Shown piece by piece: positions 56,101-64,000 of a stretch of 64,000 nt of DNA (position 1 is its first letter; each line of letters starts with the position of its first letter). Below the pieces are notes generated by a model. The model was not told the origin of the DNA and searched no databases. It was given only the letters and a program-made list of their open reading frames with translations. The DNA lies in NCBI RefSeq assembly GCF_963678635.1, contig NC_087064.1:29676189-29740188 (forward strand), given 5' to 3'. This stretch comes from Symsagittifera roscoffensis (taxonomy: Eukaryota; Xenacoelomorpha; Acoela; Convolutidae). The translations under genes and the position numbers were made by a program.

Positions 56101-59100
56101 GGGTATTTGGGTTTTGGACTTCAACACTCGGTAACTTTTGGTATTCAGCTTGCTGTGGCTGATAGGTATTTGGTTGACGAAATTGGTAGTTTTGTTTAGG
56201 GAATGGTTGTTGGTTCCACTGCTGTTGGTTCTGGTTAGCGAATGGCGGTTGGTTCCTATACTGTTGGTACCCCTGGTATGCTGGATAAGGGTTTCGGAAG
56301 CGTCCTCCTCTTCCTGTAACCGGATCTAAAACTATTTGGCAGAGGATATTGTCCTCTGAAAGGTTGATTTCCTCGGTTTGACTGGTTCGGATTTGGCTGT
56401 CGCTGTGGCGGGAAATCTGTTTACTCAATATCCTTGTTGATAACCACGATAATTATTTCCGAACTGATTTTGTTGATGCTGATTTCTTGATGGTTGGGCC
56501 GACGTCGAAGCTTCCTAGCGATTTCGATCATTCATTTGTGTCTTCATTTCATTTATCTGCTTCCCCATTACTTCTTGTGTTGCGGTGAGTAAGACAGTGC
56601 TTGATGAGGTTATCAGAAACTGTTTCGCTGACTTCATTAAATCCATCTTCCAGATAATCTTTTTTTCGAAACATATCACGAATTGTCATTTGCTGTCTGA
56701 CATATGTACAAAGATCTTGAACAGGTTCGATTGCAGGTCGTTCCATGAGCTTTCCGCAAAGCCATCCTGGCATTGCCTTGATAAAAAGTCCTCGAACTTA
56801 TTCGTTTCGGTTATCTCTAACTGAATGCAGTCGTTGTTGTCACTGCGCTGTTTCTCTGACAAGCCTTGCTGCTTCTATTGCGGCATCAGCTTCTACTTGA
56901 TCAATTGGGTCGGGAACCGCTATTTCAGTTGTCGGGTAAGATCTGAGTGCTTTTTCTGTAAAATTTTCGGGTGTAACTTTCTTCGCATCGAATTTTATTT
57001 GTTCGAGCTTCAAGACATGGACTCCTCGAAGTTGTGGGTTACTGGAATGGTCACGTATCGCTGGGAGGCTGTTAGCTGCATTCGCTTGTTGTGGCGTCTA
57101 GCGTTTGATAAAATCGTAGTGCGTCGCCTCGCAAGTGGACTTGTAAGAAATTCGCATCTTGGCCTGCTGGTATCGCTGCAACTCTAAAGAATCCATTAAA
57201 GAGTTGTTCGAACTGCGCGAAATCTTCTGCATCCATTCTGCCGTAAGGCTCAACCGAGACTAGAGCGTGCGCCATTTACAGTTTGATGAATTTGAGTCTG
57301 ATTTAACGGTTTTTAACTGCAGAGAGTATTTAAGGCTATCGATAGGCTCAGATCTATAATCTGCGAGTATTATATTATTTCTTTCTAGGTTAGGGTTTCG
57401 CAACGCTACTTTGATTGTAAATAAGCTTTAGTTTACCGCATTTACGCTCCTCCGATCATAAATGATATCAAATGAATGATTTCAAACTAAATTTAACTTT
57501 AAGTTGAGCGAAAATGCACCGATTTATAGCACAATAGTCAAAATTTTTAGCACAGTTGTTTTAATGGTTCGACCTACAAGTTTGAGGAGACGAAAGTTCT
57601 CGAGTTTTCCAAAGATACCAAATGAAAGTAGCTTTTTGAATTGCCCAAGACTGTAAGGTTGTAGGTTGTAGGACTCTGACTAGACACTGTTGCTGCGCTT
57701 GATCTATGTTTCAGCTCGTCGTCAGAATGTCGTCGTCTTGCTGGAGTGGGTGAGAAGTGTAACAACTCACTTTGCCTCTTTCCTTTTACAGATGATTCAT
57801 GTGTTAAACTGCACTTTGATCTAGCAGTATCTTCATGTATGGATGCGAGGGCCCGACAGTGTCTTCAACCTTTCCTCACCTTGACTCAGAGAATAAATTT
57901 AGGTCAGTATAGAGCTTTATAATTTTCACTCCCGACTGTTTTGTCTCTCTCTAATAATCTCTCTCCGGCTCATTTGTTCATATTATTTACATTAAGTAAA
58001 CAATAATTCATTCGGTCTCATAACTTGAACAACTTAAAATAAGCAACTAAATATAGCATGAAATGATCATTGGAATATCATGACTATTAATGACACCACT
58101 TTAGGGGTGTCACAGTGAAACTTTGCATGTATGTGCATATAATTGTGATGATACTTAGGACTTTTCCAATTTTACCCAGGTTCCCGGAAAAAAGGAAAAC
58201 GGGTGAAAACTAGAACTTAATTACTTTAAAGTTTCCTTAACAGTTCAATATCATAAGTTTAAACTAAGGACGTGCGTCTCAATTGATCATTTTAATTCTT
58301 TTTCAGTTTCAAAAATGGGCCTTTTAATCAATACTACTAATACTTTCATCACGCCCAATCAAGTTGAGAACATAGCCAACAGACAGTTCGAAAAAGTCAA
58401 TGAACTTCAAAAAACAGAAAAAATTACCAAAAAAAGAAACTTTTGAATTTCCAATAAAAAAAATAGATGACTAACATTGTATTGATAAAGTTCACCCAAT
58501 TCGAAAATTCTGGACTATTAATCAAAAATCCATTTCGTAACACGTTTTTTTGTCAACTTTACTCTGCTGTTCGATAGTGGATTTTGCCTTCTTGTAACAA
58601 ACTAAAAAAAATGCACTTCCACAAAAATCAAAAGCCAAACTGCAAAAAGTAAATTTGAGCCTGAACAAACTTAAAGAAAAATCATCGCGACCTATATAAG
58701 AGCCTGAACTACCATAGAGGGTTAGACGTTCTAAGGCACTGAAAAAAGGTAAGGTTTACCTTTTTCAAGAATAGCTTTTTGGAGTTACATAAACTAGGCT
58801 GTGATCTTTTTTCTTAGCAGGCAATTGGCAAGTAATTTTCAAGTCGAGTAAAAAAAAATTCCACAAAACGGTCCATTTATCAAAACTTTTACTTGTTTAA
58901 ATCCTTTAAAAGAAACTGGGCCCACCAACTTTTAAAATTAAGCTTCCAGCAACCTGTTGGGTCCAAAAAACCTATGATATCAGTTCTGGCAGCAGGATAG
59001 TTATCGAGAAAAGACCAGAAAACAGTCAACAAATCAGAGAGTTCACATTTCCGAGAATCATAACTTTTCATTTAGAAAAGTGGGGGTCGCCGCTGATGTA

Positions 59101-61861
59101 GAAGAGATTCAACTAATCCGTTATTTCGATTGAACCTAAAAATCTAGGTTTGGCCGGTTAGTTCTCGAGAAAAATCAAAGTTCCAATAAAACTTTGAAAA
59201 ACTTTTTCGAGGGCCATAATTTTTCGAGGGCCATAATAAAAACTTGGGCGTAGTCGCATATGCATAGGAGCTTACCAAAAAACTTTCTGTGGGTTGCAAC
59301 CAAAATCTCATATATAAAAGGGTATTTTATTAGTTAAATTCAACAAAATTGACTTTTCCGAGGACGACAACTTTTTGCGAGAAAAACGTGTGTAGCACCG
59401 CTAAATTAGGGAAGCTTCCTACTACCCGTTATCTGTATTGAACTAACAACCTCAGGAAGTTGGTTTTTGTGAAAAATATTTAAAAAACGGTAAAAAAAAT
59501 CAAAAACTTGACTATTCTGAGGGCCATTAACTTGAGTGCAAAAAGTTTAGGCATAACCGCTTTTTGAGGGAAGCTCTTAGACTCCATTCTATTCATTGAA
59601 AACTAAAAATCAGATTTGGTAGGTTAGTTTTCAAGATATCTAAAAATTCGTTTATGAAGGCTGTAGACAGATGTTTGCGAAGGCTGTAGACAAAGCGGTT
59701 AAGCAAAAAGGGACCAGGGGAGTATACAGACACACAACATTGTAGGCTGTCTTTCTATTTAAACCACTATTTTTTGAAATGAGGAAAAAAGGTTTTTGAG
59801 AAAAAAAAATAATTTGCAAAAATTATTAAAATTTTCCGAAGCGTCTCAAAAAAATGAAATAAAAAACTCTTATACACTTTTATAATACCTATTTTTATCC
59901 AACAGGAATTCCAGGGAAACAAAGCAAGACAATTGATATTCAAATGATTAACTGGAAAATCCTTACGAAGCGGAAACAAGGCCGACAATCTTTGAGCAGA
60001 CACAAGTTGAGCAGGAAAAAAATCTTACTGTTGAAAAACTTTTTAAAACTTTCAAGTCCCCCTAAAACTACCATGTAGTAACTAGTACTCAGCCAGTAGT
60101 TTTATTTAAAAATATAGTCTATATTCCAGCTTGATAACGCTTGCTCATCGCAAGCGTAAGCAATTGGGATGCTAAAAGCACATTGCACTACTAGATAAAG
60201 GAAACTAGATTAAGTTAAAGAAATTACTTGAAAAAATTAAGTTGAAACTTGAAAAAATTACTTGAAACTTGAAAAAATAACTCGAAGGTGTGATTTTGTA
60301 TAAAAAAACTTTAAATAGCTGCAAGTCCCCTTGAAACTACCCTGTAGTAACTAGCACTCATCCAGCAGTTAGAAAGAACTATCTTAGTCCCACCCATAAG
60401 TGATTCAACTGATTTTGTTAAACTAGTTTTCAGCCCGAAAAAAGTCTACACTCCGACTAGTTAACGCTTGCTAATCGCAACCGTAAATATAGTATTTTAA
60501 AAAGCGGATTTTTTAAACTAACCCCATGGTACTTAATAAATTGCCACCCACATAAAAAAATGCTGAACGGTTAAGCATATGTATGCTAGAACTTTGTTCC
60601 TTGAAACGATTCTCTCTTCTCTTCTCCCACTCCCTTCAAAATTTATGCAAAAAAAGCAACAAAAAATTTTAACGGGAAAAATTGAGGAAAGCAGTAGAAT
60701 AACTTACTTTGGGCAATCTAAGAACCTCTTCAAAGTATTCTCATCAGTGATGAATTTGTCTTGACTTTCGTTGTCATTTGCATATACCTCATCGTATTCC
60801 GGTTCGCCTTGATCGTCTTCAAAACTTCCGAGTACGCTTTCATTATGCTGACCTGGCTGGAAAAACGTTTGTCTTATTTCATCAATTCCTTGATTCCCAA
60901 AACAGTTTCCGTTCAGATCTAATAATTCAAGGCAGCCTTTGTTTTTCAGTGAGCTTGCCAGAGCCACCCCTCCTGAAGCTTCGATTTCACAATAAGACAA
61001 AACTAGAGTTTTAAGCACAGGCCAGCTGTGCTCTGCCACTTGCGCTACTTTAAGGGCGCCTTCATTGCGAATGATACAATCTCCTAAATTTATCACTTCC
61101 AAGTTTCTCAAATTCTTCAAACCTTCTATCAAAGGAATTGCGCCTTTTTCGGTAACAATATTGTCGTTTAAGTTTAAGATTTTCAGTTTGGTATTATATT
61201 GCAAGGACTCGGCCAGAGCCGATATGCCGGGAGCTTGAATTCCATTCTGTGGGATTTCAATTTGCACAAGTGATCGCATCATGTCAAAAACTTTGGCCAT
61301 GTTAGTACAGCCCGGATTTTCAAGACGATTTCGCCCGGCAATGAAAATTTCAAGATGCATGGGTTCATCAGCGTTCTGAAGACTGTTGGTATGACCTTCA
61401 ATAAGGGCATTGGCCAAAGCTTCAGCTCCGAAAGTTCCGAGTCCATTATTATTCAACCTAAGCTCTTTAAGTGTAAAACAGGACCTGTCAGCGAGTATAT
61501 CTTTGATTCCCTCAACACCAGCTGGGCCGAAAGCATTGTCACTTAAGTTTATCTCAACTAATTGGGCACCTGATTGCATCACACCCTCATTCATTGCTTG
61601 TAGAGATGGTGGCAACTCTTCACGCGATCTTCCAGTGAAAATATCATGCCATATGAGACGCTTTAAGCTCGACTTTTTGGTCAGCGCATTTTTCAGTACA
61701 TAAGCAGCATCCACTCCTACTGTATTTCCATTCAATTGGAGCACTTCAATTTCTCCGCTGGTGACAATTGCTTCAAAAAACTCTTGTGCATCTTCTGCAG
61801 AATCTAGTTTTTTGCCTCGCCCTTCAAATGACAACAAAATCATAGAAGATTCAGAGACCAT
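53117..61861 (-). CDS. RANGAP1: RanGAP1, Ran GTPase-activating protein (two exons, 7.2-kb intron)
   Basis: Exon 1 is 61,861-60,708 and exon 2 is 53,534-53,117; joined they give 523 residues (human 587). The donor is AAA|GTAAGTT and the acceptor TCATTTCAG|C, with matching phase. Exon 1 encodes the LRR domain: IFTGRSREELPPSL (with the catalytic arginine of the FTGR motif), LVEINLSDNAFGPAGVEGI, FIAGRNRLENPGC, ILNLNDNIVTEKGA, and ends in a short mildly acidic tail (GSFEDDQGEPEYDEV) much reduced from the vertebrate poly-acidic stretch. Exon 2 encodes the C-terminal RanGAP1 domain ending MRLVLRTFFDRLDFSEEQSK. It holds the sequence CGLIKSETKV: IKSE fits the SUMO consensus and aligns with the LKSE acceptor site of vertebrate RanGAP1. 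Known role: stimulates GTP hydrolysis by Ran on the cytoplasmic side of the nuclear pore, anchored when SUMOylated. Confidence 0.95.
53956..54594 (-). pseudogene. Ty3-like reverse transcriptase fragment
   Basis: The frame contains AHRKPSGKLRMLIDLRRIN, KKLFTKLDCSQAFH (motif A, Asp present), KCLAQGLNKSLTGYSSFIRH (motif B) and QFMDDIGSAV (motif C with FMDD). It ends in MKLLGNIVTTAGVSPEEAK, the normal RT end before the tether. The catalytic aspartates are intact, but the protein is cut off before RNase H. Confidence 0.9.
54676..55008 (-). pseudogene. Ty3-like pol region before RT
   Basis: It contains LSDIFAKHRFDIGYNSELQI, the usual lead-in to the RT of Ty3-like elements. A frameshift lies between it and the RT frame. 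Confidence 0.7.
55440..55620 (-). pseudogene. Ty3-like protease C-terminal region
   Basis: Minus-strand translation gives a segment with FRESFFVLLTTNSMILANCF then YKKHDVQICPKYDLLKFPN, resembling the I-L-G-x-x-F/H region after the aspartic protease. No intact active-site DSG/DTG was located. Confidence 0.5.
55955..56428 (-). pseudogene. Ty3-like gag C-terminus with zinc knuckle
   Basis: A glutamine-, asparagine- and proline-rich stretch (YQQYRNQPPFANQNQQQW) is followed by CETCGYPNHMASQC, a CX2CX4HX4C knuckle, then basic residues. Confidence 0.85.
57072..57275 (-). pseudogene. Ty3-like gag N-terminus
   Basis: ATG at 57,275 begins MAHALVSVEPYGRMDAEDF. FLQVHLRGDALRFYQTLD is a common gag capsid motif. 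The frame breaks near 57,072, and related gag fragments continue to 56,549. Confidence 0.75.
58091..58112. repeat. Short perfect hairpin at the possible element edge
   Basis: TGACACC-ACTTTAGG-GGTGTCA. Read on the minus strand it extends into TGTGACACCCC, similar to the first bases of many Ty3-type LTRs. Confidence 0.5.
58385..58725 (+). repeat. Dispersed relative of the satellite monomer
   Basis: It contains AAAAAGTCAATGAACTTCAA, TTGATAAAGTTCACCCAATT, ATTTCGTAACACG and TGGATTTTGCCTTCTTGTAA, then continues past the satellite-like part to ATCGCGACCTATATAAGAGC. It shows what the single-copy repeat looks like beyond the amplified portion. Confidence 0.75.
59060..59620. repeat. Diverged tandem repeat, ~155-bp unit (locus 2)
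   Basis: Units are marked by GAGGGCCATAATTTTTCGAG (59,208), GAGGACGACAACTTTTTGCG (59,360) and GAGGGCCATTAACTTGAGTG (59,518), and by CTACCCGTTATCTGTATTGA (59,428). They match the repeat at 46,050-46,450. Confidence 0.75.
60050..60490. repeat. Two tandem copies of a hairpin-bearing repeat
   Basis: Copy one (about 60,050-60,152) and copy two (about 60,310-60,487) both read CAAGTCCCC, ACTACC(A/C)TGTAGTAACTAG, CTCA(G/T)CCAG(T/C)AG, then an A-rich box, then the hairpin ACGCTTGC-loop-GCAAGCGT (perfect in the first copy, one change in the second). The spacing is ~330 bp. Confidence 0.7.
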
Positions 61862-62225
61862 GCTCACAATCTTTAAACATTAAAGCGCGATCACTTCAAG
61901 TTGGAGACTACAAAATTTCAACAATGGCTTTTTATTAAACCCCCCGTCACTCAAAAATTGGCTTAATATGACTATAAACATTCGTTAACGAAAAAATAAA
62001 CTTGAATTTAAGTGCTCGTGGCCTGCAAAGAAGAGATGACCGCAATTTTGCTGCCACCTCCTTAGATTGGCCCTGAAAAAAAACTCACTTGAAAACTTGT
62101 ACTAGATTATTTCAAACATTTTAAATTTAATAGCAGTTTCCTGAGAATTAAATTCGTGAAATGTCTCGACAACGACATTATACCGGATTTGTTACGGTTT
62201 CGCGTGCCTGATAACGGGTGTTTTT
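61862..62225. other. Spacer upstream of RANGAP1
   Basis: It should include the RANGAP1 promoter. Nothing specific is visible; no TATA box can be argued. Confidence 0.4.
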
Positions 62226-63190
62226 TCGGATCAAGCGGTGCACAGCTTTCAACTGAGACTCTTGAGATCTGAGATAAGCCAATCAAATGCGGATAGGGCC
62301 AAGGCATCGGGTAACCTAGCAAAGGCAAGGGAGGAAGTGAGAATGGGTATCGATGAGAAATGGTGGCCTTCGGTAATATTCTATCTGAACCTGCAAGCAA
62401 AGTATAGTGTCAATAAATTGATAAGCCGACACAAGAAAAAACTTGGACGAAAGATCAGTTAGAATTTCAGATGAAGTGATTTTGCTGCTTTGGGTGCGGG
62501 AAGTCTAAAGCTTTGGACCAAAAAATCCGGTACGAGACAAATTCAATGAAATTCACTTCCTTGCTGACACTGATAGCATTTTGTCTGAACTAAAGTTAAC
62601 AAGATTACCCGGATAAAAACTATGTGAGATTCAAGCAGCTGGGAAGAGACATGCTCAGATCGTGAAACAGTTCCCCTCCGACAAAGGTGTTGAAAAAGCC
62701 AGAAAGTTATTGAAGGACAACGGTCTTCTGGCAGTGCCGTTTGATAAGGGCGTGGGTTTTTGTGTAATGGAAAAGGAGACATATGAGAAGAATCTGAAAG
62801 ATTTATTACAGGCAGAACAATTTAGTGAGAGGAAGAATCTGACCAACAGCATGATCTTGAAAATTGAAAAAGTCATAAGCAATGAATTACTCTTCATGAA
62901 AAAGGACGAGATGAGAGAAGCGCTGTATACTATGGTGAAATCAACAGGGGCCCAGCCGGCTAGGCTGTTTGGATTAGCAAAAGTACACAAACAAGGCAGA
63001 CCACTTCGTCCCGTCCTTTCTGTAGCTGGTAGCTCATATGACAACCTGAATAAAACATTGGCAAAAATTTTGATGAAATTGAAAGGGCAAACATAGAAAC
63101 GAACACTCAAATGGCCAGGGAGATCTTGGAGAAAACTAAACTTGACTCTGATGAGAGTATCCACCTTTCCACTGAGGGTTCACTCTGATT
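62226..63190 (+). mobile_element. Penelope-like element relic
   Basis: Coding traces in two plus-strand frames are seen. 62,238-62,462 ends in YSVNKLISRHKKKLGRKIS, like the basic N-terminal segment of Penelope RTs. 62,655-63,096 carries VPFDKGVGFCVMEKETYEKN (the DKG-x-x-x-V-M motif) and PARLFGLAKVHKQGRPLRPV followed by SYDNLNKTLAKI (the PR-x-YG-x-PK-x-HK and RPI motifs of Penelope-like RT). The region with the catalytic YADD motif and the GIY-YIG endonuclease is missing; similarity ends near 63,190. Confidence 0.75.
62662..63096 (+). pseudogene. Penelope-like reverse transcriptase, N-terminal fragment
   Basis: 144 codons covering the fingers of a Penelope-type RT (motifs given in the element entry). 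There is no stop inside this fragment but no catalytic aspartates either. The flanking frame at 62,238-62,462 belongs to the same protein. Confidence 0.75.
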
Positions 63191-63419
63191 ACCTTCTTCT
63201 TTGTCTTTTCTCTGTTTACAATCGCTCTGCTTCCTATTCAGGATAGGACAGCTCTACTCGCGTTTGATTTATATCTGGAAATTGCGCATAGCAATTTTCC
63301 GCTGCTTTTTTCAAGTACTTTCCCGCGATTGCATTTCGGTTGTTCTGATCTTTTATTTTTGGGATTTTCAGTTTTTGCGAGAAAGTTGAGCATGACAGGC
63401 TCAATTCGAATTTTTGAAA

Positions 63420-63710
63420 AATTACATTTCATCCCAAAATTACGTAGTTCGTATTCCTCAAGGTCAAACTTCCAAATATGACCGACTGGCACATACTCCC
63501 CGGACTCGTGATCGATGTCCTCATCGCGTGTTGCCGCCTGCCAGTGAGTCCCCAGAATACTTAGTGATGCTCAAGATACAGTGCCAGTGGTCATTTACAG
63601 AAGTTTGCAGCAGATTTCAATTTTATCTACAACCCAAAATTCACAACCATATAAAATTGTCACGCTATCGCTGAACAGCAATCAAAATTGTCTAATACCT
63701 GCACGATAAA
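63420..63710 (-). pseudogene. LINE reverse transcriptase C-terminal relic
   Basis: Minus-strand reading gives SVTILYGCEFWVVDK, the LYGCExW motif that ends many LINE RT domains. After two stops it gives SLSILGTHWQAATRDEDIDH and VPVGHIWKFDLEEYELRNFG, which matches the usual C-rich/ILG...E(D)I...LRWFGH region downstream. It is in the opposite orientation to the Penelope-like relic next to it. Clade not determined. Confidence 0.65.
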
Positions 63711-63888
63711 TCTCAGCTTTCGAAGCTAATGATTAAAATTTCTTTTGTCCTATCCAATCGGTTAATTGTCTTGCAACATTTTGATTTAAATAATAATCAT
63801 AGCATATTAATAACAATACTTTGTTTTGTTTAAAAAATTTTTTCGTGACCTCGGATTTTTTTTCGAGCACCTTTTTTTCCCTCTCAAG
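63711..63888. other. A+T-rich spacer
   Basis: No feature except a weak TTTTTTCGTGACCTCGGA word and, at 63,871-63,888, a pyrimidine tract CTTTTTTTCCCTCTCAAG that could be a plus-strand splice acceptor. Confidence 0.4.
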
Positions 63889-64000
63889 ACTCAAGAAACG
63901 CACATTGAGCTCCCTGCTCGCTTCGTATTCCTAGCCTTCGAGGTGCTAGGCCCCGATGAGTTTGACACCGTAATCTGCCTTAGCAGCGCTTCCTCATCAT
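63889..64000. CDS. Probable exon edge of a gene cut by the window (strand undecided)
   Basis: Base composition rises sharply compared with the surroundings. On the plus strand a frame stays open to the window end after the pyrimidine-AG acceptor and contains ETHIELPARFVFLAFEVLG. On the minus strand a frame also runs in from the window edge (DEEALLRQITVSNSSGPSTS, then a K/R/S-rich stretch) and stops at a TGA near 63,898, which would make it the hydrophilic C-terminus of a minus-strand gene like all its neighbours. Neither is recognised. It could also be another mobile-element fragment. Confidence 0.35.

Larger units (their letters stand above)
53956..58114 (-). mobile_element. Ty3/gypsy-like retrotransposon, truncated
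   Basis: Gag, protease and RT lie in order on the minus strand but are broken by frameshifts and stops. RNase H and integrase are absent: similarity stops soon after SPEEAKL at about 53,985, so the 3' half and 3' LTR are missing. The 5' boundary is uncertain. TGTGACACCCCT at 58,114 (minus) resembles the start of a 5' LTR, but without a second LTR this cannot be confirmed. Confidence 0.85.
53535..60707 (-). other. RANGAP1 intron, 7,173 bp, filled with repeats
   Basis: Canonical GT-AG boundaries. It contains a truncated Ty3-like retrotransposon in the same orientation as the gene (53,956-57,275, possibly to 58,114), a satellite relative (58,385-58,725), a tandem repeat (59,060-59,620) and a duplicated hairpin repeat (60,050-60,490). 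No further host exon is seen. Confidence 0.85.

Noticed and set aside
57574-57765. 63-codon minus-strand frame as a gene
   Set aside because: It lies in the presumed 5' non-coding/LTR region of the Ty3-like element and has no recognisable content.
62543-63164. Minus-strand frames of 79 and 169 codons
   Set aside because: Antisense shadows of the Penelope-like RT fragment.

Overview
The window is nuclear DNA from an animal. The evidence is three genes recognisable at protein level as animal housekeeping genes (PYROXD1, EDEM3 and RANGAP1, the last with the SUMO-acceptor motif typical of animal RanGAP1), a BEL/Pao LTR retrotransposon, and GT-AG introns. There are no bacterial features, no rRNA, no convincing tRNA gene and no CRISPR. 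Coding DNA forms a few compact islands in very A+T-rich, repeat-filled DNA. Host genes are intron-poor: three have no visible intron, two have one. All five lie on the minus strand. The species cannot be named from sequence alone; an intron-poor lineage rich in non-autonomous repeats (larvacean tunicates are one possibility) would fit, but this is a guess.

Layout. 0.5-15.8 kb is a satellite array of ~510-bp and ~664-bp monomers with higher-order organisation. 16.2-20.6 kb is a 1,475-residue intronless WD40 protein. 21.4-23.6 kb holds two Helitron/Helentron-like non-autonomous elements with internal ~165-bp tandem repeats. 27.3-29.0 kb is an F-box-like/LRR-like gene. 30.565-39.974 kb is a structurally complete BEL/Pao element: 312-bp LTRs, 5-bp target duplication, an extra ORF before gag, a minisatellite in the leader, a 74-bp fold-back in gag, and a lost reverse-transcriptase catalytic motif. 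42.4-44.6 kb is PYROXD1 (two exons). 49.3-52.6 kb is EDEM3 (one exon). 53.1-61.9 kb is RANGAP1, whose two exons flank a 7.2-kb intron containing a truncated Ty3-like element. 62.2-63.7 kb holds relics of a Penelope-like element and a LINE. The last ~110 bases look like the edge of another exon of undecided strand.

The host genes share no pathway: PYROXD1 is a redox flavoprotein, EDEM3 acts in ER glycoprotein quality control, RanGAP1 drives the Ran cycle at the nuclear pore, the WD40 protein resembles ciliary WDR87/WDR97-type proteins, and the F-box-like protein may be a ubiquitin-ligase adaptor. EDEM3 and RANGAP1 are head-to-tail with only ~480 bp between their coding regions.

Most remaining DNA is relics of a few repeat families: the satellite-related dispersed repeat, a tRNA-derived SINE-like repeat, a repeat carrying a CGCTTGC/GCAAGCG hairpin, and a ~155-170-bp tandem repeat present at two loci. 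The most notable points are the extra SGNH-like ORF in the BEL element, the gag fold-back, the Helentron-type termini attached to tandem arrays, and the evidence that the satellite is an amplified piece of a dispersed repeat.
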